In this document: positions 8,545 through 16,806 of the stretch, piece after piece
Numbering within the stretch: the first letter of the stretch is position 1
Layout: every line of letters begins with the position of its first letter
From: Palsa-504 sp050011155
GTDB lineage: Bacteria > Actinomycetota > Actinomycetes > Streptosporangiales > Streptosporangiaceae
Assembly: GCA_050011155.1 (NCBI GenBank)
Contig: JBEKJP010000017.1
Span: forward strand, 12,747-76,746
Reading direction: 5' to 3'
Length of the DNA: 64,000 nt
Made by a program: the position numbers and the translations under genes
The notes under the pieces: generated by a model
What the model was told of the DNA's origin: nothing
Databases searched by the model: none
Seen by the model: the letters and a program-made list of their open reading frames with translations, nothing else

Positions 8545-8683
8545 TTGTCATCCTTACGGGATCCTGAAGTCCGCTGCCCGCAGGAAGTCCCGTGGCCGGT
8601 AACGGGTCTTCCGTCCCTAGCCCACTTCGCACAGGTGAGCAACATCGCCGCCGCGGCCTGAGGGCCTTCGGCTAGCTTCAAAC

Positions 8684-8697
8684 GGGACCATTGGCCC
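8684..8697. promoter_or_regulatory. DevR-box-like site before the CBS/transhydrogenase genes
   Basis: GGGACCATTGGCCC is a near-palindrome 65-78 bp before the start of the CBS-domain gene. Confidence 0.6.
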
Positions 8698-8761
8698 TGC
8701 CCTTACGACCCGCGGGGAAGCAGGCTCGGAGCGTAACGAGCTACCGGGCAGGGTGATGAAA

Positions 8762-9436
8762 ATGAAAGCGGTCGTCAGGGACGTCATGTCCTCGCTTCCT
8801 ATTTCGGTGCGGGAGACCGCGTCGTTCAAGGAGATAGCCGCCACGCTTCGCGAGTGCCGGGTCAGCGCGTTCCCCGTCCTCGACGCGGACGGGAAGGTAA
8901 CCGGCGTCGTCTCCGAGGCGGATCTGCTGGTCAAGGAGGCCGTGCTGGGCGAGCCCGGCGGCATCGGGAGGTTTCTGGCCGACCTCGTGCACCACGCCAC
9001 CCAGGCCAAGGCGCGCGGGATCACGGCCGCTGACCTGATGACGAGCCCGGCGGTGACGATCAGCCCGGACGACACGGTAGAGCACGCCGCGTGGCTGATG
9101 TTCACGCGCAAGGTCAAGCGCCTCCCCGTGGTGAATCCGGATGGCCGCCTGGCCGGGATCATCAGCCGGACCGACATCCTGGTCGTCTTCGACCGTGGTG
9201 ACGCGGAGATCCGCGCGGACATCATGAGCCAGGTGATCGCCGGCCGCTCGGAGCCGAGCTGGTACTCGGTGATCGTGGAGGACGGCGTGGTAACGCTGGA
9301 GGGGACGCCCGACACCGCGCACATCGGTCACGACCTGGTCCGGCGGATCTGGCACGTCCAGGGTGTCGTGGCGGTGCTTGACCGCCTCGACTACCCGGTC
9401 GCTCCCGTTCCCAGCGCGCCCGGTCCTTATTTCTGA
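8762..9436 (+). CDS. CBS-domain pair protein with C-terminal BON domain
   Basis: A 224-residue protein with two CBS motifs (VVRDVMSSLPISVRETASFKE and AADLMTSPAVTISPDDTVEHA) that form one Bateman module over about residues 1-140. A BON-like domain follows over about residues 155-215 (YSVIVEDGVVTLEGTPDTA, HVQGVVAVLDRLDY). CBS modules usually sense adenine nucleotides, and BON domains bind membranes or partner proteins. The ATG at 8762 is preferred over GTG 8753 and ATG 8756 because AGGGTGAT forms a good ribosome site before it, and the paralogue at 34540 starts at the equivalent residue. DosR regulons of mycobacteria also contain CBS proteins. Confidence 0.9.
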   Translation: MKAVVRDVMSSLPISVRETASFKEIAATLRECRVSAFPVLDADGKVTGVVSEADLLVKEAVLGEPGGIGRFLADLVHHATQAKARGITAADLMTSPAVTISPDDTVEHAAWLMFTRKVKRLPVVNPDGRLAGIISRTDILVVFDRGDAEIRADIMSQVIAGRSEPSWYSVIVEDGVVTLEGTPDTAHIGHDLVRRIWHVQGVVAVLDRLDYPVAPVPSAPGPYF

Positions 9437-9484
9437 GTTATGGCCCTGGGCCTGTTCCAGGGACCGCGAAAGGGAGCGATAGCC

Positions 9485-10669
9485 ATGAGCCAGCCCTCGT
9501 CGGCGCCGGCCGTCACGGTCGGCGTGCTGAAGGAGACCGCGCCGGGCGAGCAGCGGGTGGCGGTGGTGCCCGAGTCGGTCCCGCTGCTGGCCCGCGCGGG
9601 CGTCCGGGTCCTGGTGGAGACGGGAGCGGGCACGGCCGCCTGGTTTCCCGACGGCGCCTACGAACGAGTCGGCGCGACGATCGCCAGCCGGGAGGACGTG
9701 GTCGGCGGGGCCGACGTGCTGGCAGGCGTCGGCGCGCCGCCGCCGGAACTTATCGCGCAGCTGCGTGACGGCCAGGTCGTCATCGGCGTGATGCATCCGC
9801 TGGTCCAGCCCGAGCTGGCCCGGCAGCTGGCCCGGGCCGGGGTGACCGCGATCAGCCTGGACGGCCTGCCCCGCACCGTGAGCCGGGCCCAGACGATGGA
9901 CGCGCTCACGTCCCAGGCCACCGTGGCCGGCTACAAGGCGGTGCTGGTCGCGGCCGATACCTTCGGCCGGTTCTTCCCCATGCTGATCACCGCGGCCGGG
10001 ACGAGCCGGCCGGCCAGCGTCCTCGTGCTCGGCGCGGGCGTGGCCGGCCTGGAGGCCATGGGCACGGCCCACCGGCTGGGCGCCGTGGTGACCGGCTACG
10101 ACATCCGGCCGGAGACCCAGGAGCAGATCGCCTCGGTCGGGGCCAGGTTCCTGCGGCTCACCTCGGTCGCGCCGGCCGAGGGCGAAGGCGGGTACGCCCG
10201 GGCGCTTACCGCCGAGGAGCAGGCCGCTCAGCAGGCTGAGCTCGCCGCGAAGATCGCCCGCTTCGACGTCGTCATCACCACCGCGCAAGTGCCGGGCAGG
10301 CGCCCCCCGCTGCTGGTCACCGCCGAGGCGGTCAAGGGCATGCAGACGGGCAGCGTGCTCGTCGACCTGGCAGCCAGCAGCCTCGGCGGCAACGTCGAGG
10401 GCTCGGTGGCGGACCAGATGGTGCTGACCGGCGACGGGGTCCGGATCATCGGGGCGGGCAACCTGCCCGCTCAGGTGCCGTCCGCCGCCTCCGCCGCGTA
10501 CTCGCACAACATCGTCGCGCTGCTGGCCGATCTGGTCCGCGACGGCTCGCTGACGATCGACCTCGCCGACGAGATCCAGGCCGGCGTGGTCATCACCCAC
10601 CAGGGCACGGTGGTCCACCCCGCGGTGGCCGCGCTGCTCGGATCGCCCGCCGAGGGAGGCAGTCGATGA
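9485..10669 (+). CDS. pntAA: NAD(P) transhydrogenase alpha subunit part 1 (NAD-binding)
   Basis: A 394-residue soluble domain-I subunit of proton-translocating transhydrogenase. The N-terminus VTVGVLKETAPGEQRVAVVP is shared with alanine dehydrogenase. The NAD-binding fold is marked by VLGAGVAGLEAMGTAHRLGAVVTGYDIRPE, and VEGSVADQMVLTGDGVRIIG is the late conserved loop. It binds NAD(H) and passes hydride to NADP+ on PntB. The ATG at 9485 follows AAAGGGAG and is preferred over an in-frame ATG at 9440. The gene overlaps pntAB by ATGA. Under low respiration the complex could balance NADH and NADPH (inference). Confidence 0.95.
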   Translation: MSQPSSAPAVTVGVLKETAPGEQRVAVVPESVPLLARAGVRVLVETGAGTAAWFPDGAYERVGATIASREDVVGGADVLAGVGAPPPELIAQLRDGQVVIGVMHPLVQPELARQLARAGVTAISLDGLPRTVSRAQTMDALTSQATVAGYKAVLVAADTFGRFFPMLITAAGTSRPASVLVLGAGVAGLEAMGTAHRLGAVVTGYDIRPETQEQIASVGARFLRLTSVAPAEGEGGYARALTAEEQAAQQAELAAKIARFDVVITTAQVPGRRPPLLVTAEAVKGMQTGSVLVDLAASSLGGNVEGSVADQMVLTGDGVRIIGAGNLPAQVPSAASAAYSHNIVALLADLVRDGSLTIDLADEIQAGVVITHQGTVVHPAVAALLGSPAEGGSR

Positions 10670-10998
10670 CAACCAGCCTGATGTCCGATATCTACATGTT
10701 CGTGCTGGCCATCCTGATTGGTTACGAAGTAATCAGCAAGGTGCCGTCCATGCTGCACACGCCGCTGATGTCGGCGTCCAACGCCATCCACGGCATCGTG
10801 GTCGTCGGTGCGATCATCGCCGCGTCGCAGGCCCGGACGACGGCCGGCTACGTGCTCGCCTTCGTGGCCGCGTTCTTCGCGGCGATGAACGTGATGGGCG
10901 GTTACGCCCTGACCGACCGGATGTTGCAGATGTTCCGCAAGCGGCCCGGACAGCCCACCGGCAACGGCGGTCCCGGCCGCCCCGAGGAGAACTCATGA
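10666..10998 (+). CDS. pntAB: NAD(P) transhydrogenase alpha subunit part 2 (membrane)
   Basis: A 110-residue membrane subunit with three to four hydrophobic helices: MFVLAILIGYEVI, AIHGIVVVGAIIAASQ and GYVLAFVAAFFAAMNVMGGYALTDRML. The last contains the typical NVxGGFxVTDRML-type ending of this family. It forms part of the proton channel with PntB. Both ends overlap neighbours by ATGA, so the three genes are translationally coupled. Confidence 0.95.
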   Translation: MTTSLMSDIYMFVLAILIGYEVISKVPSMLHTPLMSASNAIHGIVVVGAIIAASQARTTAGYVLAFVAAFFAAMNVMGGYALTDRMLQMFRKRPGQPTGNGGPGRPEENS

Positions 10999-12413
10999 AC
11001 GCCGTCAGTACTACCGTGGCGCTGGCGTACCTGCTGGCCGCGGCCGGGTTCGTCGTAGCCCTGCACCTGATGAACTCCCCCGCCACCGCCCGCCGCGGCA
11101 GCCGGCTGTCCTGGCTGGGCATGATCGTCGCGGTGGCGGCCGCCCTGACCAGCGTCATCCACGAATCCACGATCACGACGACCGGCTGGATCGTGCTCGG
11201 CACCGGTATCGCCGGGGGTGCCGTGGCGGGCCTGGTCATGGCCCGGCGGGTCAAGATGACCGACGTCCCGCAGGTCGTCAGCATCTTCAACGCGGTCGGC
11301 GGGGGCGCCGCCGCCCTGGTGGCGGCCGGCGGCTTCGTCCGGCTGGCCGACGGGTCCGGCATCCCCAGCCGGGTGATGATCGCCACCGTCCTGGACGTCA
11401 TCGTCGGTCCCGTCACCTTCTCCGGATCGCTGATCGCCGCGGGCAAGCTCCAGGGCTGGGTCAGCTCGCGGCCCGTGGTCTTCCCCGGTGCCCGCATCGC
11501 CACCGCCGCGCTCGCCGTTATCGGGATCGGGGCCAGCTGCTACCTGCTGGCCGGTAACGACTCCATCCCGTTGCTGATCCTGATCGCCTGCGCCGCCCTG
11601 GGCTTCGGCGTCACGATGACGATGCCGATCGGCGGCGCCGACATGCCGGTGGTGGTCGCGCTGCTGAACTCCTTCACCGGCATCGCCGTGGCCATCGCCG
11701 GCTTCGTGATCGATAACGGCGCCCTGATCATCGGCGGCGCGCTGGTCGGGGCGTCCGGCGGCATCCTCACCGTGCTCATGGCCCAGGCCATGAACCGCTC
11801 GGTTATCAGCGTGATGATGGGCGGCTTCGGTACCGGTGACGGCGGATCGGCGGCCGGGCCAGCGGTCGGCCCGGGTGCCAGCATCCGGCGCATCTCGGCC
11901 GAGGACGCCGGCATCCAGCTGGCCTACGCCAGCAAGGTCGTCATCGTCCCCGGCTACGGCCTGGCCGCCGCGCAAGCGCAGCACGAGGCGGCCGAGCTGG
12001 CCGCGGTGCTGGCCGAGCACGCCACCGTGTTCTTCGCCATCCATCCGGTGGCGGGGCGGATGCCCGGTCACATGAACGTGCTGCTGGCCGAGGCGAACGT
12101 GCCGTACGAGGACCTGAAGGAGATGGACGCGGCCAACCCCGAGTTCCCGACGACCGATGTCGTGCTGGTCGTGGGGGCCAACGACGTCACCAACCCGGCG
12201 GCCCGCCGTCCCGGCAACCCCGTGTCGGGTATGCCGATCCTGAACGTGGACCAGGCCAGGAGCGTCATCGTGATCAAGCGGTCCATGGGCCACGGCTACG
12301 CCGGGATCGACAACGAGCTGTATACCGACCCGAAGACCGGCATGCTCTTCTCCGACGCCAAGGCCGGCCTAGCCAGCATCACCGCCGCGGTCAAGGCTCT
12401 GGTGGCCAGCTGA
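10995..12413 (+). CDS. pntB: NAD(P) transhydrogenase beta subunit (NADP-binding)
   Basis: A 472-residue subunit. About residues 1-270 are membrane helices (LAYLLAAAGFVVALHLM, MPIGGADMPVVVALLNSFTGIA). About residues 290-470 are the NADP(H)-binding domain with VVIVPGYGLAAAQAQH, FAIHPVAGRMPGHMNVLLAEA, VVLVVGANDVTNPAAR and SMGHGYAGIDNELY, all conserved in the family. It ends 13 nt before the stop of the opposing phosphofructokinase gene. Confidence 0.95.
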   Translation: MNAVSTTVALAYLLAAAGFVVALHLMNSPATARRGSRLSWLGMIVAVAAALTSVIHESTITTTGWIVLGTGIAGGAVAGLVMARRVKMTDVPQVVSIFNAVGGGAAALVAAGGFVRLADGSGIPSRVMIATVLDVIVGPVTFSGSLIAAGKLQGWVSSRPVVFPGARIATAALAVIGIGASCYLLAGNDSIPLLILIACAALGFGVTMTMPIGGADMPVVVALLNSFTGIAVAIAGFVIDNGALIIGGALVGASGGILTVLMAQAMNRSVISVMMGGFGTGDGGSAAGPAVGPGASIRRISAEDAGIQLAYASKVVIVPGYGLAAAQAQHEAAELAAVLAEHATVFFAIHPVAGRMPGHMNVLLAEANVPYEDLKEMDAANPEFPTTDVVLVVGANDVTNPAARRPGNPVSGMPILNVDQARSVIVIKRSMGHGYAGIDNELYTDPKTGMLFSDAKAGLASITAAVKALVAS

Positions 12414-12426
12414 GCACGGCCGGGAC

Positions 12427-13704
12427 TCAGCCCTCGGTGAGGTAGTTGTACCGGTCGCGGAAGGCCTCGGGCGAGAGCCCGGCGGCCGCCGCGATCGGGC
12501 GGAGCCTGCCCGGGTCCTGGAGGTCCTCCCGGTCCAGCCGGATCATGTACTCGCGGGCCACCTGGTAGGAACTCGACTCGACGTTCACCGGCCGGATCCG
12601 CACCCGTCCCGTCCCGGGATCGCTGAACGATCCGAAGGGCAGCGGCACCATGTGCCCCTCCTGGATCGTGACCATGCCGCCGGGCTCGCCACCCGCCAGC
12701 ACCCGCTTCAGGTAGTCGACGGCGCCGTAGCCGAGGTCGCGGGTGTACTCGATGTCGAACGGGATGGGCGGCGCGCACCGCAGCTCGTAGCCGATGTTCT
12801 TGCCCTCGACCGTGACGGCCTGCCCGCGCGCCCTGAAGCGCTCCTTGACCTGCTTGGCCAGCAGCCGGTCCAGTTCGAGCTCGGCCAGCCGGATATGGCC
12901 GTGCTCGTCTCGCTCGACATCCGGCATGGCCTGGACGAGCTCGTCCGGAGGCAGGCGCAGGCCGATACCCTCGGCGAGCACCGCCACGCCGAAGGGCCGG
13001 CCGCTGGCGATCCGCTTCAGCATCGCGGTCTCCAGGACATCCACCAGGTGCGACAGCCGGACGGGTTCGCTGCCAGGGAACTCCTCGCCGATCAGCGTGA
13101 GGGTGGCCCCGGCCGCCTTCCCGATGCCCAGGGCCAGGTGCCCGGCCGAGCGGCCCATGGCCACGACCAGGTACCACCGCTGGGTGGTGATGGCGTCGGT
13201 CATCAGGTTGTTGACCAGCTCGACCCCGACGCTCCGGGCGGTCTCGAAGCCGAAGGTCGGCACGCCGCCCGGCAGCGGCAGGTCGTTGTCGATGGTCTTC
13301 GGCACGTGCGCTACGCGCAGGCGGCCCCCGGCCGCCTGCGCCAGCCGGGACGCCGAGAACGCGGTGTCGTCCCCGCCGATCGTCACCAGCGCGTCGATCT
13401 CCAGCTTCCGCAGCGACTCCAGGCAGGCATGCAGCCGCCAGTCCGGGTCCGCGGCGTCCTCGTCCCGGACCGTCGGGTTGGCTCGCGAGGTCCGGATGAC
13501 CGAGCCGCCCTGGACGTGGATCCTCGACACGTCCGTGATGGACAGCGGCCGCGCCTCCTCGACCCGGCCCTCGATGAGATGCTGGAAGCCATCCATGATC
13601 CCCAGGACGTCCCAGCCCGAGTTGCGTGCCTCGATCGTGGCCGCGGAGATAACCGAGTTCATTCCCGGAGCCGGGCCGCCACCGCACAAGATCCCCAGTT
13701 TCAC
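12427..13704 (-). CDS. pfp: 6-phosphofructokinase, PPi-dependent type by sequence
   Basis: A 425-residue group A phosphofructokinase. The N-terminal loop is GILCGGGPAPGMNSVI. The phosphoryl-donor loop reads TIGGDDTAFSASRLA, and the catalytic segment reads PKTIDNDLPLPGG. In this family Asp after GGD, together with Lys in PKTIDND, is associated with pyrophosphate use, while ATP enzymes have GGDGS and PGTIDND. I therefore infer a PPi-dependent, reversible enzyme. GTG at 13704 is chosen because VKLGILCGGG matches the family N-terminus. It is the last gene of the minus-strand pha/ligase run. Confidence 0.85.
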   Translation of the reverse strand: MKLGILCGGGPAPGMNSVISAATIEARNSGWDVLGIMDGFQHLIEGRVEEARPLSITDVSRIHVQGGSVIRTSRANPTVRDEDAADPDWRLHACLESLRKLEIDALVTIGGDDTAFSASRLAQAAGGRLRVAHVPKTIDNDLPLPGGVPTFGFETARSVGVELVNNLMTDAITTQRWYLVVAMGRSAGHLALGIGKAAGATLTLIGEEFPGSEPVRLSHLVDVLETAMLKRIASGRPFGVAVLAEGIGLRLPPDELVQAMPDVERDEHGHIRLAELELDRLLAKQVKERFRARGQAVTVEGKNIGYELRCAPPIPFDIEYTRDLGYGAVDYLKRVLAGGEPGGMVTIQEGHMVPLPFGSFSDPGTGRVRIRPVNVESSSYQVAREYMIRLDREDLQDPGRLRPIAAAAGLSPEAFRDRYNYLTEG

Positions 13705-13748
13705 GCTCCCACCATCCCAGTAGCGAGGCAATCCCGGCAAGCGGCTCC

Positions 13749-13835
13749 TCACATCATCAGCAAGCCTCCGGCCACCGGGATGAGCGCGCCGGTTCCGCCG
13801 GTGACCAGGGCCACCCGCTCGTTCGGGTCTTTCAC
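13749..13835 (-). pseudogene. Collapsed short-chain dehydrogenase remnant (possible phaB)
   Basis: A 28-codon frame begins at GTG 13835 after AGGAGAGG and ends at TGA 13749. Its first half, VKDPNERVALVTGGTG, is the N-terminal nucleotide-binding turn of short-chain dehydrogenases. Its second half, TGALIPVAGGLLMM, matches their usual C-terminal ending (TGxVIPVDGGxxM type). The about 220 residues between are missing. ACCGGC occurs twice at the junction, so an internal deletion between short repeats is likely. It lies just after phaC and phaA, where acetoacetyl-CoA reductase (phaB) is often found. Confidence 0.5.
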
Positions 13836-13858
13836 GGTTCCTCTCCTGTCACTTCCTG

Positions 13859-15619
13859 TCACTGATGTACATAACTGCCCGGGGCCGCCTCGAGCGCCGG
13901 GAAGCGTGGGCTGCCGAGGGATTCCGCCGCCGCGATCCGCTCACCGGAGCGTTCGCCCAGCCAGCCGGCCCAGTGCTCCCACCAGGAGCCCTCGTGCCGC
14001 TGCGCGCCTGCCAGCCACTGCCGGGCGTCGGGTGGCGTCTCCGGGTTGAGGTAGTAACCGAGCCCGCGGTGCTCCGGGTCGGCCACCACGGTCTGGATGT
14101 GGCCGCTGGAGCACATCACGAACTCCGACCGGCCGGAGACCATCTGCGTGGTCCGGTAGCAGGCCTGCCACGGGGTGATGTGGTCGGTGCGCCCGGCCAC
14201 CACGTACGTGTCGCAGTCGATGCGCGAGATGTCGATGGGCGTGCCCAGCACCGTGATGCCGCCCGGGCGGACCAGCTTGTTGCCCGCCACCATGTCGAGC
14301 ATCTGGCGATGGAAAGCCGAGCTCAGCCTGGTCTGGTCCGCGTTCCAGGCCAGGATGTCGAAGGCCGGCGGGTCCTGGCCGAGCAGGTAGTTGTTCACCC
14401 AGTAGTTCCACACCAGGTCGTTCGGGCGCAGCCAGGAGAACATCTGCCCCAGCTGCCAGCCCTCGATTACCCCGCGCGGCTTCGAGACCGCCTGGGCGAG
14501 CGCGAGCGTCGCCGGCGAGGCGAACAGGAGCAACCGCCCGTCGGAGTCGCAGTCGAGCATGGTGACGGTCATCGTCACCGAGTTGATCCGGCGCTCCCCT
14601 AGAGCGGCCAGGTGGGCCTGCACGATGGCGGCCGTCATGCCGCCCAGGCAGCCGCCCATGATGTTCACGTCGGGCGAGCCGGATACCTGGCTGATGACGT
14701 CGATCGCCTCGATCACCGCCTGTGCGTAGGTGTCGTAGTTCCAGTCGCGCTGCGCCCCGGTCGGGTTGCGCCAGCTGATGGTGAACACCTGGATGCCCTG
14801 CTTGAGCAGGTACTCGTACATGCTGCGGCCGGGGGACAGGTCCAGCGCGTAGTACCTGTTCACCTGCGGCGGCACTACGAGCATGGGCCGCTGGTAGACG
14901 CGGCTGCTTTGCGCCGTGTACTGGATCAGCTCGAAGACCTCGGTCCGGTGGATGACCGCGCCGGGCGAGATCGCGAGGTTATCGCCCAGCTTGAACGGCC
15001 TGCGGTCGACCACCGACGGCATGCCGTGGTTCCGCACCAGGTCGCGGGCCAGGCTGGTGGCCCCTTTCCAGGCGCTGCGGCCGCCGGTGTCGTAACACCG
15101 CTTGACCGCGGCCGGGTTGGTCCAGAAGTAGTTGGTCGGCGCCAGCGCCTCCCGGCCCAGTTCCAGCGCGAAGCGCAGCCGCTCGGCGGCCACGCCCTCC
15201 AGGCCGAGGCTGGCGACCACGTCGTCCACCCCGGAACCGAGGTACAGGTACGCCTGCATCGCCGCCCGGAGCGCAGGGTTCTGCTCCCAGGCCTGATCGG
15301 CGAACCGCTTGTCCCTCTTCTCCGGCCCGACCTGCGACCGGCCGATGGCGATCCGCAGCAGTTCGAGGCCGACGCCGGGCGCGGACTGCAGCATGACCTG
15401 CGGCGGCCCGGCGGCCAGGCGGCTGGCGAACCGCAGCGCCGCGGCGGCCCGGCCGAGGAGGTCACTGCGCTGCGGCGTGACCTCCGGCGCGGGCTGGACC
15501 TTCGGTTCCGCTCCAGGCTTGTCCTGCGGCTTGCGAGGTTGTGGCGCGCGCGGGGCCGGGTGGTGCCCGTTATGCTTCGGAGTTTCGGTCGGCGGGGTCC
15601 GGTCGCGGCTCGCGGTCAT
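13859..15619 (-). CDS. phaC: Class I poly(3-hydroxyalkanoate) synthase
   Basis: A 586-residue PHA polymerase with a proline-rich N-terminal extension of about 60 residues. The PhaC N-terminal domain runs to about residue 230 (LAPTNYFWTNPAAVKRCYDTGG). The alpha/beta-hydrolase catalytic domain has the lipase-like box MGGCLGGM with the nucleophilic Cys near residue 323, an Asp in VVAGRTDHITPWQACY, and a His in MCSSGHIQTVV. It polymerises 3-hydroxyacyl-CoA into storage granules. The ATG overlaps the phaA stop (ATGA). PHA synthesis would act as a sink for reductant and acetyl-CoA. Confidence 0.95.
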   Translation of the reverse strand: MTASRDRTPPTETPKHNGHHPAPRAPQPRKPQDKPGAEPKVQPAPEVTPQRSDLLGRAAAALRFASRLAAGPPQVMLQSAPGVGLELLRIAIGRSQVGPEKRDKRFADQAWEQNPALRAAMQAYLYLGSGVDDVVASLGLEGVAAERLRFALELGREALAPTNYFWTNPAAVKRCYDTGGRSAWKGATSLARDLVRNHGMPSVVDRRPFKLGDNLAISPGAVIHRTEVFELIQYTAQSSRVYQRPMLVVPPQVNRYYALDLSPGRSMYEYLLKQGIQVFTISWRNPTGAQRDWNYDTYAQAVIEAIDVISQVSGSPDVNIMGGCLGGMTAAIVQAHLAALGERRINSVTMTVTMLDCDSDGRLLLFASPATLALAQAVSKPRGVIEGWQLGQMFSWLRPNDLVWNYWVNNYLLGQDPPAFDILAWNADQTRLSSAFHRQMLDMVAGNKLVRPGGITVLGTPIDISRIDCDTYVVAGRTDHITPWQACYRTTQMVSGRSEFVMCSSGHIQTVVADPEHRGLGYYLNPETPPDARQWLAGAQRHEGSWWEHWAGWLGERSGERIAAAESLGSPRFPALEAAPGSYVHQ

Positions 15620-16782
15620 GACAGCCGCTCCACGATCATGGCCATGCCCTGGCCGCCGCCGATGCACATGGTCTCGAGCCCGATCGCCTGGTCCCGGGTG
15701 CGCAGGTCGTTCAGCAGCGTGGCCAGGATCCGCACCCCGGTCATGCCGAACGGGTGGCCGAGGGCGATCGCGCCGCCGTGCGGGTTGAGCTTGTCGCTGA
15801 ACGGGTCGACGCCGAGGCCGCGGGCGGACGGGATGACCTGCGCCGCGAACGCCTCGTTGATCTCTACCACGTCTACGTCGTCGATGGTCATCCCGGCCCG
15901 GCGCAGCGCCTGCCGGCTCGACTCGATCGGGCCCAGGCCCATCAGTTCCGGTTCCAGCGCGGTGACGCCGGTGGAGATGATGCGGGCGATCGGGGTGATG
16001 CCGAGCTCGTCGGCGCGGGCCCGCGACATCACCACGGCCGCGGCTGCCCCGTCGTTGAGCGGGCAGGAGTTCCCGGCGGTCACCCGGCCGCCCTCGCGGA
16101 ACACCGTCCGCAGCGTGGCCAGCTTCTCCAGGGTGGTGTTCGGCCTGGGCCCGTCGTCCTCGGTCACGGTGATCCCGGACGCCAGCGGCACCGGGATGAT
16201 CTCCCGGGCGAATATCCCGTCCTTGGTGGCCAGGACCGCGCGCAGGTGGCTCTGGAGGGCGTACTGGTCCATCTCCTCGCGGGTGATGTCGTAGGCGTCG
16301 GCCACGTTCTCGGCCGTCACGCCCATGGCCATGTAGGCGTCGGGGAATCCCTCCCGGTTGCCGGTGAACAGCCGCGGGTTCTTGGTTTCGGGCTGGTCCG
16401 CGAACACGCCGAGCGGCGCGCGGGTGCTCGACTCGACGCCGACGCACAGGAACGCGGAGCCCTCGTCCGCCTTGATGGCGTGGAAGGCCATCCGGACGGC
16501 CTGCAACGACGACGCGCAGTAGCGGTTGACCGTCGTGCCCGGGGCGCCGACCCCGGCCAGGATGCTGATGATCCGGGCCAGGTTGTGCCCCTGCTCGCCG
16601 CCGGGCAGGGCGCAGCCGCAGATCACGTCGTCGATCTGGCGGCGATCCAGCTCAGGGATCTGCTTGAGCACCTCGTCGGCGACGAAGGCGCCGAGGTCGT
16701 CGGGCCGCTGGTCGATGAGCGAGCCCTTGTTGGCGCGGCCGATCGGCGTCCGGCCGATGGCGGTGATAACGACTTCAGACAT
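15616..16782 (-). CDS. phaA: Acetyl-CoA C-acetyltransferase (thiolase)
   Basis: A 388-residue thiolase. The acyl-enzyme Cys is in NRYCASSLQAV near residue 88. The other catalytic motifs are VVEINEAFAAQ, ALGHPFGMTGVR (His) and CIGGGQGMAM (second Cys). It condenses two acetyl-CoA to acetoacetyl-CoA for PhaC, or runs in reverse in beta-oxidation. GGAGAG precedes the ATG at 16782. It is coupled to phaC by a 4-bp overlap and lies 24 nt after the upstream acyl-CoA ligase. A complete phaB is not present in the window. Confidence 0.93.
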   Translation of the reverse strand: MSEVVITAIGRTPIGRANKGSLIDQRPDDLGAFVADEVLKQIPELDRRQIDDVICGCALPGGEQGHNLARIISILAGVGAPGTTVNRYCASSLQAVRMAFHAIKADEGSAFLCVGVESSTRAPLGVFADQPETKNPRLFTGNREGFPDAYMAMGVTAENVADAYDITREEMDQYALQSHLRAVLATKDGIFAREIIPVPLASGITVTEDDGPRPNTTLEKLATLRTVFREGGRVTAGNSCPLNDGAAAAVVMSRARADELGITPIARIISTGVTALEPELMGLGPIESSRQALRRAGMTIDDVDVVEINEAFAAQVIPSARGLGVDPFSDKLNPHGGAIALGHPFGMTGVRILATLLNDLRTRDQAIGLETMCIGGGQGMAMIVERLS

Positions 16783-16806
16783 AACGCACTCTCCCGATGG
16801 TTCGGA

